A DNA stretch of 64,000 bases. Origin: Bullera alba (taxonomy: Eukaryota > Basidiomycota > Tremellomycetes > Tremellales > Bulleraceae). The stretch is taken from positions 1,368,586 to 1,432,585 of the forward strand of contig BCIX01000004.1 of the NCBI GenBank assembly GCA_001600095.1, given 5' to 3'. A program made the position numbers and the translations under genes. Below, one piece after another: positions 48,913 to 59,916 of this stretch (the stretch's first letter is position 1; each line of letters starts with the position of its first letter). The notes under the pieces were generated by a model, which was not told where the DNA came from, did no database searches, and saw nothing but the letters and a program-made list of their open reading frames with translations.

Positions 48913-51252
48913 ATGCTCGATGGGGGCGACACGACCAGCACGGACGATAGCCAGCTGCCAGAGCCAAAACCTCAACAGCAGCATCATGAAACCTGGTGGC
49001 AGGGAAGGAAACACAACGCGAAGGTATTTGCGAAATACTGCCCATTGATCTCGGCCATCATCGCGCCATTGTCAACACTGCTTGACATCCCGGCCCTCAC
49101 ACAGCATTGGTACGATAGAAATGGTGTCGCTCAGCCTGATTTCACGGTATCGCTCGTCCTCTCCGCCATTGGATTGGCACTGAATGTTGTGGCGAATGTT
49201 CTACTGGTGATACGGTTCTCATCCCATTCGCGACGATGGTGGACGAAAGCGACTCGACTCTCTCTGGTGTTTTGGATAGGCAAGACTGGTTTCGCCATTG
49301 CCAACTTGATCACGTTTGGGGTCATGACACGGAACGGGGAAGGATACACTTATGCCGAGGGATTCTGGTGTGCGGTGATCAGTCTCGTGTTGGCGGGCGT
49401 CATCTCGTTGACCTTGACTTTACACTATTTCCTGGCTTTTGGCAAGAAGGCAATGGACACCAAGGAGCTTAGAAATGAGGGAAAGAGATTTATTATATCT
49501 TTCACGGCGTTTATAGCCATTCTGGGTATACAATCCCTGGCGTTTGCCAGACTCGAGGGCTGGGCATATGCCGATGCCATCTGTGAGTCCGATCCTAGAC
49601 AGTCACTGGTGATATACTGATATCATCACTCAGACTTCTCCACCCAGACTGCATTGACTATCGGCTTCGGCGACTATTCTCCGACCTCCACTGCTGGCAA
49701 AGTCCTCGTGTTCATCTTTTCCGTTTTGACCATCAGTCAATTGGGTAATGAGATTGGAAACATTATCTCCTTCTTCTCTTCCTTGGCTCAACAACGACGA
49801 GACTCTTGGAGACGCAAGTATGAAGGTGCAATGCATCGAGAGGCCAACTCGCTCAGACCGAATGCCAGCTTGCTCGAGGAGATGGCTCTGATTGCCCAAA
49901 TCAATCGCCGGGAGGAGCTGTGAGTATCCGAGCTGCATGTCCTTCGTTGGAAGGGTACTGAGCTGAAATATATCATGTAGCGTGAGTCAGCTATACGACC
50001 TTGTATGGAGCGCGATCGCCCTAGCGACCTTTTGGCTCGCAGGCGCTGGGATCTTCAGCAGTATAGAGGGGTGGTCATATGGGTGAGCACGTGCGGGCCA
50101 TCATCCAGAAGTATGAGCTCACGCAGGACGTTCAGGAACGCTCTGTACATGGTCATGATACTCAGTTTGACGATAGATAAGTCCGTCTCCAATATACGTA
50201 AACTGACCATATCACGCTTTGGCGACTATACACCCAAACAACCCGCTGGCAGAGTAGTGTTCATAGTCTACGCGCTCATGGCCGTTCCAATCGTCACGTC
50301 ATTCGTAGTGCAGACCATCACCGGTTTAGTGAGTCGCTTCGACCTGGCTACCTCCCGTGCTGACCCGTGCTCAGCTTAGTACCTACTCCGGAAGGGGATC
50401 GATGAAGGAAGCTTTCTTCAAGGGTAAAGCCCAGACACCAGACGCATTCGCTCCGCACTCCGAGTTCATCCGCAAAGCCCATCACGCCTACGCCGCCTTG
50501 ACCACGACATCGACTATCCGTTCAGACAACACAGGCAACGCCGCGAATGACGACGATGCAGCTCCGGACGATGTCGATGAAACCGAGGACGCTGTGCCAA
50601 TCAGCGGTGGGGGCGCCGACTCCGAGGTCGACAACGCAGTCGCATCAGAGATCAGTCAACGAGATCTCGTGAGGCATCTGGTCGAACTGACCACCAAGCT
50701 GGAAGCGGTATCAAGGCAGTTGATCGTCGATAACATGGAAAAGGGAATAGCGAGGACTTTGTTGATGGCCGATCGGAGGGGTAGGTCTTTCCGCCTACTT
50801 GAAGCTCACCACTGACATCACGTTAATCATAGTGCAGACGCGCGATGCTCGAGCCACGGTGGAAGAAAAGCGAGCGCCGAGCACAGCAGAGGTTAACATA
50901 GACCATCCGTCAGAACTGGACATGGTCAGAAGGTGAGCATTTCCCGAGCCGGCGAGCCCATCTCACACGTATCAGCTACCGCCACCTGTTCGCGGAGGTG
51001 CTTGTCGTCGGGTCAAAGTTGCAAAAGCTGGAAGGACAGCAGGCAAGGCGGTTCGAGCGATGGCGCGACGACAGTCCCGAAGGTGAAAGGCTCGACGAGG
51101 ATTTGCACGAGATCGGAAAAGAGAAGTTTGATGGGTTCACCAGGTTGCTGGTCAAGCAGCATATCCAGGCGTTGAAGCGGAACTACTTGGACAAACCGGA
51201 GCTGCAGAGAAAACTCGCCTCCGAGATGGCCTACAGATCAGCGCCTGCGTGA
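48913..51252 (+). CDS. TOK1: Outward-rectifying two-pore potassium channel (TOK type)
   Basis: A plasma-membrane K+ channel with two pore domains in one chain and about eight membrane helices. The N-terminal part has helices at PLISAIIAPLSTLL, SLVLSAIGLALNVVANVLL, LSLVFWIGKTGFAIANLI, AVISLVLAGVISLTLTL and FIISFTAFIAILGI. The first filter is TALTIGFGDYSP. The second pore is LYDLVWSAIALATFWLAG through NALYMVMILSLT, and its filter TIGFGDYTP appears only if an AT-AC intron at 50177-50215 is removed (separate entry). The C-terminal cytoplasmic part is long, partly acidic (DDDAAPDDVDETED), and ends with a Lys/Arg-rich helix (LVKQHIQALKRNY). At least five ordinary introns are present. Outward rectification is a family property and cannot be read here. 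Confidence 0.92.
50177..50215 (+). other. Likely AT-AC intron in the second selectivity filter
   Basis: Bases ATAAGTCC...ACTGACCATATCAC, 39 long, with a U2-like donor ATAAGT, branch-like CTGAC and 3' end CAC. Removing it joins ACG ATA G to GC TTT GGC GAC and gives the canonical TIGFGD filter. It is 13 codons long and has no stop, so leaving it in keeps the frame. Confidence 0.75.
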
Positions 51253-51417
51253 CTCCCCTCCTCCGTTGTAATAGTATGCACTACTGTCAGGTGCTGAGGT
51301 GAAGACGTGAGCGGCGTATGCGTTGTATTCGGTGTTCCTCTTGGCCCGATTGCCAGCGTTGTTGTCGTGGTAGATATACATCTCTCTGCAAAAAAACCAG
51401 TGCCTTCCTCTTCCACT

Positions 51418-52120
51418 CTACTGCTCGCCGACCTCTCGCAGACGTCTAATGGTCGATCGGACGGTAGCGGCGGATGGCGTGCCGAAGGTGTAGGCACCAC
51501 CGGCGTAGACCTTCTTGCATGGCTTGCATTTCCAGATACCGACGGCGGTTCGCTTGACGGCGTTCTATGAAGGAATCCCGAGGTCAGCTTGAGGTTCATC
51601 GTGTCTTCGAAGCTGGAACTCACCTTTCCGCACGATGGGCAGGCGTATCGAGAGTGCTGGGTGATTTCCATCTTCTTAACGCTAGCAAGTCATGAGCGTT
51701 TGTTCTCACTCCGTGGAGCCCGAGACCACTCACGTCTTCCTCAGGGAAGCACCGTAACGGGTACCGTACTTTCCGGTGACTCCGACCTTTTTCGTTCGTT
51801 TGGTCTGATAGGATGGTCAGTTGACTGAACATCAAGCGCAGATCCACGTCTCGACTCCGACATCGGTCCATTCCGTCAATTCTTTCCTTCCATTTGGCCA
51901 CCCTATGCCCCTGTGCCCTTTCCAGCGACGCCAGCGTTCCTCGGCGTCGTCCCTTTCTGTCCTGATAGTCCGCTTGTCCTCTGCTCAGACTTGAAGTCGA
52001 CGGATGATAGCTTTCGAGGTTGGTGAACGTTTCCTTCTTGGTCTCTTCCTTTCCTTTCCTCCGTTCTAACAAGAACCTCTCTCCTCATATGGCAGCGTCG
52101 TGGATCGGTTCACTCACCAT
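51418..52120 (-). CDS. RPL43: 60S ribosomal protein eL43
   Basis: A 92-residue zinc-ribbon protein of the large ribosomal subunit (L37Ae/RPL43). Four coding exons: 52118-52120 (only the ATG), 51734-51804, 51624-51681 and 51418-51564, summing to 279 bases. The sequence reads [20 protein letters not shown], then [11 protein letters not shown] with the first Cys pair, then [18 protein letters not shown] with the second pair, and ends [13 protein letters not shown]. The first intron is 313 bases, long for this genome, and follows directly after the start codon, as in many fungal ribosomal-protein genes. No snoRNA-like C/D or H/ACA pattern could be confirmed in it. Divergent from the FOL2 gene. 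Confidence 0.95.
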
Positions 52121-52539
52121 TTTTGTTGTTGTTGATACCTTGAGGGATGAAGAAGCCTTCTCTACGATGAAAACGTTCAAGTGACTAGCAGGCTGACAGG
52201 GAGCGAGCGAGGGAGCAGGGGGGGGAGAGTGACGGAAGCAAACTTGGCCTGGCTGGTCGGCGTTATGAGAATGGCACGGGGTAGGTGAAGGATTTTATCG
52301 CCGACGATTTCGAGTCACCCGTTTTGAATCCGTCCTCCTCATATTTTACGCCGCCTATTTTTGGTGTATTGATCCGAGAAAGGGGTGGGTACCACAGATT
52401 TCGGACACCTCCGCCGATTGCAGAATCTAGTGAGCTCGGAGCAGTGAAGCGACTCGTCCAGCAAGCAAGCAGATCAGCGAGCGACTGATAGTGCTGGTCA
52501 CCAGGTATTCACTTGCACAAGTAACCGCACTATACTGTA
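52121..52539. promoter_or_regulatory. Divergent promoter, RPL43 and FOL2
   Basis: Contains GA/GC-rich runs (a G run at about 52220-52227 and nearby repeated GAGCGAG) on the RPL43 side. Such tracts are frequent in ribosomal-protein promoters, but no named site was confirmed. Confidence 0.55.
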
Positions 52540-53961
52540 ATGTCGTCTCAGAACTCTCCTCGATCCGGACTGCCAATCAGCAAGACTTCTCCCAGGCGTA
52601 TAGGTTCCACCGGGCCGAATCTCCACGCCTTGTCCAGCTTGGAAGCTTCGACTGCACCTTGGGAGCGCGGATCAGTGACCAACAACGCGAGATCACCGCC
52701 TATGAATCCGTCCATCCTCGCGCAAAGAGCTGAACGCGCAGCTTCGTCCTCGGCCTCGAGCTCCATGGCAAGTTCGTCGAATCTAAAGGCCTCTTCGGAG
52801 CCATTCGCGCCTCGAGGCAAACCCTCTTCGGCGTCCGTCCTAGGTGACCTCAAACTGCCCTCCGGTCCGGCTATCCACCCGCGACAAGCGAGGGACGGGT
52901 ATGGTTTCCGACCGTCCTCCGGGCAAAGTACGCCAACGGGTGTCGCTCCCAGCACACATTCGCCCTTTGCCTCAAGCAGGAACCAGGATGATGACGATGC
53001 GGACCACAGACCAGACGGAAGGTCCATGGATCAGCTGAGGGATGAGGTCAGGACGGAGCTTGTCAAGAATGGCATCACAGAGGAGGACGATACCATTGAG
53101 ATCCAAAGAGGCACGGAGAGTCTGGCTTTGCAAGGCGGTATCGCCGACGCTGAGGGCCTAGGATGGGCAGGTGAGTCTCAATACAAACCTGCCAGAGCTA
53201 ATGGTTCGAAGCCAAAAACACAAAGAAGCGATTACTTGCCACACCGCAGCAGCAAGCCGACAATCTCATCAAGCTTTCCGGCGCGTTGAGGACGGTGCTG
53301 GAGTGCATTGGAGAAGACCCAGCGAGAGAGGGTTTACTCCGCACGCCGGAGCGATATGCGAAAGCCCTCATGTGGATGACGAAAGGTTACGAGGAGCGCC
53401 TAGTCGATGTCATCAACGACGCCGTCTTTGCCGAGGACCATGACGAGATGGTCATCGTTAGGGACATCGATGTGTTCAGTCTGTGCGAGCATCACCTCGT
53501 GCCATTCACCGGAAAGGTGAGTTGATTCTCTGAAGGGCGAGGCTGACATGTGCAGATCTCTATCGGATACATCCCCAACAAGCTGGTACTTGGGCTGTCG
53601 AAGCTTGCAAGGATAGCTGAGACGTTCTCACGACGTCTGCAAGTGCAGGAGCGTTTGACGAAACAAGTCGCGCTTGCCGTCGAAGAGGCCATCCGACCGC
53701 GAGGTGTCGCCGTCGTCATGGAGGCTCAGTGAGTCGCATCGAGATCAGCAAGAGCTGATCAGTTCAGTCACATGTGTATGTCCATGAGGGGCGTTCAGAA
53801 GCCAGGCGCTACCACCGTCACTTCTACCATGCTGGGCTGCTTCCGAACTCAGCAGAAAACTCGAGAGGAGGTGGGTAATAAGCTTTACCGGCCACAGCTG
53901 ACTGTATTTCCTCTAGTTCTTGACTTTGATCAGGACGCCTAGTGCCGCAAAGCATTTCTGA
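52540..53961 (+). CDS. FOL2: GTP cyclohydrolase I with long N-terminal extension
   Basis: Converts GTP to dihydroneopterin triphosphate, the first step of folate (and pterin) synthesis. Four or five exons. The first 200 residues are Ser/Pro/Asn-rich and disordered ([28 protein letters not shown]), then the core starts at [32 protein letters not shown] sequence. Catalytic and zinc motifs: [14 protein letters not shown] (zinc Cys and His), [34 protein letters not shown], and [20 protein letters not shown] with the second zinc Cys. It ends [19 protein letters not shown] at 52540. The core matches the family's usual length of about 200 residues; the extension has the same size as the core and is unusual. 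Confidence 0.94.
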
Positions 53962-54295
53962 GGGATCTACAGTGTGATACATCTTGTCTCGTCACGTTGT
54001 TCAATGTTGTACTATCCATGTATTCATCTACATGCTCGGGCTGTGCGGGCTCGGGCTCGTCCTTTGACTCCCTAATCTCGGTCGTCTAACTTCGGCCATG
54101 TGTCCATGTCGTAATGCTGGCAACCGATCGACCAAAATATCTACGCGGTCTTTGCTCCATCTTGTCAACAAATCATTCTTGATCTCTATTCATCGCTCAA
54201 GTGCAAAAGCAAGCTGCACAGAGCAGCTCGGAGAGGGCGCAGGGTTGAGCCATCAACTGGGTCTTTTGGAGCTTGAGTTGGCGCGGTAGCGTACA
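53962..54295. other. Upstream region of crtYB
   Basis: 334 bases between FOL2 and crtYB. Nothing beyond 3' end and promoter sequence was seen. Confidence 0.5.
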
Positions 54296-56723
54296 ATGCT
54301 GACTTATGGCCAAGTGTGGGTTGTTCACTGGCAACTACCGTTTAGAACAGGATCACTGATCGATTGGTCGTAGCCACTTGTACTTTCTCTTCCCGCCCAT
54401 ATGTGTGTTGCTCGCCCTGTACTGGCCTTTGGTCGGTAGACGGAATGTGATAAACGTCATCTTCCTATGGACACTGGTAAGTCTAAACGCGGTCGAACCC
54501 CGCTGACCCTTATCAGGCAACGCTGTATACTACGCCATGGGACAACGTAAGTGATCATCGACTTTGGGTTGTCTACGTGATTACTGATTCAGGATACAGT
54601 GGATCATATCACAGGCTGGATGGGGATACCCACCGGAATCAATCATTGGACAAATATACTACGTTCCACTGGAGGAACACCTCTTCTTCCTGGTCCAGCC
54701 GCTGCTCCTAATACTCCTACAAGGGATTTTCTCGCACTCGGAATTGCTCCCCTTTCGACCACTCTCATCCTTGCCTAAGCTTGTTGTCCATGGGGAAATC
54801 CTCGAGGAAGTTCAGCGACGAGAATTCCAGGAGCCCAGGTCTGATACGCAGATCAAGACGGAGCAACGGACAACTACCAAAGTCAAATCGACACTCGTGC
54901 AGACCCTGCCCCGGCGGAACCTGGCCGCTTTGCCATGGGTTGCAACCACTATTCTGGGAGGCATACTTGTCAACGAGGCCCAAGGATGGATGCCGGGATA
55001 CACCCCAGAGGTACTAAGAGTCGGCAGACAGGCTTTCTACCTCGGCTGGATCCTGGTCTGGATTTGCCCCGTCATAGCATGGTTGACCTGGCTGGGAGGC
55101 AGATTTGCTGCTCCCGAATGGAAGACGTTGATCATCGGAGGAGGATACCTCTGCATAGTGGACACGTGAGTCATAAATAATATTCAGAGATTAGTTTCTT
55201 ATTTTGACTCATCAGGATCGCCATAAGAGCCGGAGCATGGTCGATCAGCCCGAAAACAAGCTTGTGTGTAGAAGTCACACGCGGTCTGCCAATAGAGTGA
55301 GTTCACGCTACCTGCTGCTCGACCTTGACTGACACCCTGCTATAACAGAGAATTCATCTTCTTCATCCTCGTGTCGTATCTGTGCATCCTGTCGACCTCG
55401 ATCGCAACGCACATTCACACACTCCTACTCCTCTCTCCGGACTTGCCACCGTGCCCCCCTCTCAACCCTGTGTCCCACGTCTTGCTCCTAGCGCAAGTCG
55501 CTCTCGACCCTCCGCTAGTAGACCTCCGCACGCTCGAGGGACTTGTCGAAGCCGAGGCAACATTGAAGAAAGGTAGCAAGAGTTTCTCCGTCGCCAAACT
55601 CGCTTTCGGTAGAGAAATGCGGATCGGTCTGATCGCGATCTACGCCTGGTGCCGGGTCACTGTGAGTTGCCGCATTCAATTTCGCGGACAAAGGGGGCTG
55701 TTGCTGATCGGGGTTGTATAGGACAACCTGATTGATGAGATTCCGGTGTCTCTGACCGATGATACCAGTTCGGACATAGACGTCCTTAGAGCTCAGCAGA
55801 TCAAGCAGCGTGGCACTTTGTTCTCAATACGATCCCACCTCTCCGAGGTATACAAATTACCTCCCACGTCTTCTCACGATCTTGATCGGCTGCTCGACCG
55901 TATCCCCCATTTGGACGGATCATCCAGGTCGGCGTTCCACGTATTTGCATCCATAGTCCCGAGACTGGTACCCATTGAACCGTTCATGGAACTCTGCGAT
56001 GGTTACGAAACGGACATGGCATTCATCACCTCGGCATTCAAATCGAGCTCGACATCCCTGCAAAATCGCCTCAGAAATCCTTCATTCGACGTCCAGAGTC
56101 ATCTGCCAATCAAGACCACGGCAGATCTGGTCAAATACGCCGATAATGTCGCGGGGTCTATCGCCTCTGCTATTTGCTACCTCTCATGGTCTATCCTCAC
56201 CAGCGCGCCTAAAGGATATGAGCTACGTCCAGTCGACTCGCTCAGCCGGTCGTCCAGCCCAGACTCGACATCGACGTCGACTTCGACCGAGGCTGAGCGG
56301 AGGACGCGGACGGTGGCCAAGGCTAGGGAAATGGGCATCGCTCTACAGCTAGTCAATATCGCCAGGGATGTAGCGAAGGATGTGGCCATTGGACGGATAT
56401 ACTGTCCCCTATCATCCTTCCAATCCGCTTCAGCGCTATTGGACCTCATCTTCGCTACTCCAAATGCCCAGGAAGGGAGGGTGTCATATAAGGAGCACAC
56501 ACTGCCGCTCCTCGCTCAAGCGGAGGAGATGAGAGCCGGATCGGCGCATGCGACGAGAGATCTGCCTGGGACAGCGAGAGCGGGGGCGAGGGCGATGACT
56601 GCAAGTTATTTCGAAATCTCGAATGCGATCAAAGCCCAAGGTGGGGAGATTGACGATATGGGCGTAAAGGTCAGTAAAGCCTCTCGGGCGTGGGCCGCCG
56701 CGAGGGCTTTCTGGGGAACTTAG
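54296..56723 (+). CDS. crtYB: Bifunctional lycopene cyclase/phytoene synthase
   Basis: Makes phytoene from two geranylgeranyl-diphosphate molecules and cyclises lycopene, giving two steps of carotenoid synthesis in one chain (crtYB of Phaffia, AL-2/CarRA of other fungi). The N-terminal half is the membrane cyclase: QVHLYFLFPPICVLLALYWP (after a first exon MLTYGQ with donor GTGGGT), TLYTTPWDN, YVPLEEHLFFLVQPLL, then a second repeat with GAWSISP and GLPIEEFIFFILVSY. The C-terminal half is the synthase: SFSVAKLAFGREMRIG, IAIYAWCRVTDNLIDE with the first Asp pair (DxxxD), and LQLVNIARDVAKDVAIGRIY with the second. The C terminus has the aligned ARAMTASYFEISNAI. Several introns split mainly the cyclase half. 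Identification is very secure; no other carotenoid gene is in the window. Confidence 0.95.
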
Positions 56724-56894
56724 CATGTCTAGAATTCAGGATACACGTGGAGGAGATAGAGTTCACGTTGGCTTGTAGCATGATTCCATTAGCATCTCGC
56801 ATTGATTAACTACTTATAATCATCTTTCACGACGTTGGTTGCTGCAACGATGCATGGCATACACGATCACTGAGCTCGTCGTCTATTTGTAGGA

Positions 56895-58484
56895 TCAAAC
56901 CTGGACCCAGAACCTTCCCGAGTCTACGAGTCCCTCGCCTATGCTCAATTCACCGACTTTTCCTCCTCCACCAACGGCTTTGCCCACGCGTTCCATCACG
57001 GCAAGACCTAGGCCCTCGTCCGTACACCCCTCTATCAAGATCGCATCGACGCTTCGGCCGACTCCAGGTGGCGTTGCTGTCAATGACAAAGTCGAAGCTG
57101 CGTCCGAAGCAGATGACGAGACCGATTGACTGCCTTCTAGCGATAACATGCCGGAGAAGAGTCTCTGAGCAGCAGAAGTCGAATCAGGTCCCAGGGACAT
57201 CATGACCAGTTCCACTCCCAAAGGAGGTTTGTTGACCAACGAGGCGGATAGTGGAGACCCATCGTAATGCAGTATTCCGAGTCGCGGTATCGAAAGCCCC
57301 TTCCGACCGTTATTCGGTGATGCCAATGAAGAAGCTATTGACGAGATGATAGCACCAGGCGAGTGATCTTGATGGCTGATGGGTTGCTTGGGAAAGGTGT
57401 TGCTGGGTAATAAGAGGAACACGGGGACGCGGGGCGAGTAATGCCGATACTTCATCCCCGGGGTCGAGGGCGATGCAGTCTGTTCATTCTTCAAGATATG
57501 AACAGCCGATTTGTCGTGTCCATTGGGTTGATCGGGCCGGACTATGGGCAATTTCGACGATGAGGCTTGAGCATTCCTCTGCCATGGCTTTCCATGGACC
57601 AGTATCTCTGTCGAACGTCCTTCCCCGTCGACCTCTCTGACGACCTTCTCTACCTCTTCTACGCCCAGTCCTCCCGGTCTTAAGATATCCACCACTCCCC
57701 CACCGCCCTCTCTCCATGCTAGGCCATTGACCACGGTTGACTCGACGCCAACGCCACAGTCCCCTCCATCTAGTATACACCCCAACCCATCTGCCCCTTT
57801 CAGATCATTATACACGTGCTGTGCCTTCGTCGGGCTGGGTCTCCCGGAAGAATTCGCCGAAGGCGCGGAGAGCGGTAGATCCGAGTGGTGAATCAGCGCC
57901 AGAGCCAAAGGGTGGTTCGGCATCCGGATAGCGTTGGTCTGCGGGGCTGGTAGAGGCGGAGGGTTCGGAGAGGGGAATAGCAGAGTCAGAGGTCCAGGCC
58001 AAAATGCCTCCACCAGCGCTAGATACAGCCGCGATAAGGCATATGTCGGGGGAAGAAGCCTTGATAGCATATCGAGGGATGATACGTGGATGATCAATGG
58101 GTTATCCGAGGGTCGATTCTTGATGGCGTATATCCGCTTCACGGCGGATGGATCGAGAGAGGATGCGCCTAGACCATATACCGTCTCCGTGGGGAACGCG
58201 ACCGTCTCTCCATTCCGGAGATGAGTGGCCGCTACGTCCAGATGGGCAGCCAAGGAAGAGGGAATTGTATATGTCGGCCGTTGCAGGCGGTGACCGGTGG
58301 ATGGAGAGGAGGGCAGAATATCTATGACGCCCTGTTTACAATCCAATATAGGAGTTGAGGGCACTTGTTGTGAGACCGTCATGTTGGCCGAGCGATAGGA
58401 GAGGAAGGACCGAGTCGAGCTGAAGGATCGAGAAGATTGTGGGAGGCTTGTGTGTATTTGTCGCAATAGAGCAATCCTGGGCAT
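56895..58484 (-). CDS. SUA5: Threonylcarbamoyl-AMP synthase (Sua5/YrdC/YciO family)
   Basis: Makes threonylcarbamoyl-AMP for the t6A modification at position 37 of ANN-decoding tRNAs. The gene is intronless, 529 residues. The YrdC domain begins LRNGETVAFPTETVYGLGASS, with KNRPSDNPLIIHV (KRP-like signature), WPGPLTLLF and LSAPSANSSGRPSPTKA; the central VGVESTVV closes it. The Sua5 domain follows, with STPGMKYRHYSP and repeated Ser/Leu-rich segments, and ends GLAVMERVGKAVGGG. The ATG at 58482-58484 gives MPRIALLRQIHTSLPQ with RSFSSTRSFLSYRS, a mitochondrial-type leader; a second in-frame ATG at 58380-58382 (MTVSQQVPSTP) would give the cytosolic form, as in yeast Sua5. Further upstream the frame is open without ATG. 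Confidence 0.95.
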   Translation of the reverse strand: MPRIALLRQIHTSLPQSSRSFSSTRSFLSYRSANMTVSQQVPSTPILDCKQGVIDILPSSPSTGHRLQRPTYTIPSSLAAHLDVAATHLRNGETVAFPTETVYGLGASSLDPSAVKRIYAIKNRPSDNPLIIHVSSLDMLSRLLPPTYALSRLYLALVEAFWPGPLTLLFPSPNPPPLPAPQTNAIRMPNHPLALALIHHSDLPLSAPSANSSGRPSPTKAQHVYNDLKGADGLGCILDGGDCGVGVESTVVNGLAWREGGGGVVDILRPGGLGVEEVEKVVREVDGEGRSTEILVHGKPWQRNAQASSSKLPIVRPDQPNGHDKSAVHILKNEQTASPSTPGMKYRHYSPRVPVFLLLPSNTFPKQPISHQDHSPGAIISSIASSLASPNNGRKGLSIPRLGILHYDGSPLSASLVNKPPLGVELVMMSLGPDSTSAAQRLFSGMLSLEGSQSVSSSASDAASTLSLTATPPGVGRSVDAILIEGCTDEGLGLAVMERVGKAVGGGGKVGELSIGEGLVDSGRFWVQV

Positions 58485-58913
58485 CGACGTCTCTCTGCTT
58501 TTCAGCCTGTTGGATTCCTCCACCCCCTGGGAAAGACGTCTGCTGCTGTTGTCGTCGCTGGTGGATCGTGGATGACTCTGAAACAAACAAATTATTTCAA
58601 CGGACCCGTTTGGTGGTGACGTAAGAGTATTTCGCCACCCAAACAGCGAGCACCGTGTGCACGCTCGTTGGTACCGCCCGGCCAAGGAGCCAGAGTCAGA
58701 CTGAGTCCGAGCAAAGTGCGAGCCAAGTGCGAGCCTATGACTCGTGCTGATCACACCTCTCAGGGCCAGCAGTTCACAGGACAATCATCACACCATCAAC
58801 TAGGGAGCTGAGAGACAACGAGACTGGACCCTGGTCACAAGAATCTTGGATATTCCGCCGACCTGGTGCCTACCAACATCAACTTCTGAACTCCGAAGCC
58901 GTCCAATATAGCT
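58485..58913. promoter_or_regulatory. Divergent promoter, SUA5 and OCA-like gene
   Basis: 429 bases between ATG codons. Contains small repeats such as GAGCAAAGTGCGAGCCAAGTGCGAGCC near 58708-58735. No named site. Confidence 0.5.
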
Positions 58914-59727
58914 ATGGCCAAAATCGTTCCGCCTCTGAACTTCGGCCTGGTGGAAGATGGTAAGCTTATCATCAGCTTCTCGTGTCAGGATCAGCTCACT
59001 GCTAATACCAACAGGCTTTTATCGATCTGCACAACCATCCGAACTCAACTTCTCCTTCATCGAGAAACTGAACCTGAGCTGCGTCATCTGGGTAGGAGCG
59101 GAAGAGCCCACTGATATCTTGTGCGTAGAGCGACCGTGATCGATAATGTGAGCATAGCGCTAACGGTACATTTCTAGCCTCACATTTCTCGAGAGTCAGG
59201 GGGTACCACTACACAACTTAGCACCCCAAATGTCGTTGAATCCACATTTTCCCCCTTCGTACATTGACGGCGGGGTAGTTCCCACTTCTGGGCAATGTGA
59301 GTCAGCCGTCTCCGCCTCTTCCCTTACACTGTGATTTTGGATGACTGCCGAGGATGATCCCGAGTTTGCTAACCTGGGCGATAGACCACCTCCCGCCATT
59401 ACCGCCCCCGCCGGAGCCACTCATCATAGCAGCCTTGTCGCTTCTCCTCCGTGCGGACACGTTTCCAGCTCTAGTATGCTGTAATATGGGAAGACACAGG
59501 ACCGGCACCGTAGTTGGATGTTATAGAAAGCTGCAGCGGTGGGCGCTGAGCAGTATATTGGAGGAGTATAGGCGTTATGCGGGGATGAAAGTGAGAGTGC
59601 TAAACGAGCAGGTGGGTGAATCTGGATCGTTGGCAAAGTTCCCTTCGACTGACGGCCCACGCCTCTATAGTTTATAGAGCTCTTCGACACGGATTTGGTG
59701 CCCATGACAGCGACCACCGCACATTGA
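58914..59727 (+). CDS. OCA/SIW14-type tyrosine phosphatase family protein
   Basis: An atypical dual-specificity phosphatase (PF03162-type), a family that includes yeast Oca1-Oca6 and the inositol-pyrophosphate phosphatase Siw14. Five exons. The family start PPLNFGLVEDGFYRSAQP is split by the first intron; NFSFIEKLNLSCVIWVGAEEP follows, then LTFLESQGVPLHNL. The third intron must use acceptor GCGATAG to read YHLPPLPPPPEPLIIAAL. The P-loop is C-N-M-G-R-H-R-T-G (CX5R), with the RHRTG variant of the family's KHRTG. EEYRRYAGMKVRVLNEQFIELFDTDLVP ends it. About 200 residues. Substrate cannot be decided between phosphotyrosine and inositol pyrophosphates, so no symbol is given. Confidence 0.88.
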
Positions 59728-59916
59728 CGAGCGTTCACTGCCCATCACGTCCACAAGCAGGCGGATCCGCGGACCGAAGATCGTGCGATCTCCGAGCTGG
59801 ATGGGCCTTCATCTCGCTATACAGCACAGCCTCGAGATCAAGTAGACCATACATGTTGTACTACTAGACACTGTACTCGTACTCATCAACGATGTAGGAC
59901 TTGTAGGACCAAGGCT

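Noticed and set aside
50177..50215. Minor (U12) spliceosome intron
   Set aside because: The donor ATAAGTCC does not fit the U12 ATATCCTT consensus and the branch is CTGAC-like, so a U2-type AT-AC intron is preferred.
51805..52117. snoRNA inside the first RPL43 intron
   Set aside because: No paired C and D boxes at suitable spacing and no H/ACA fold could be made out by eye.
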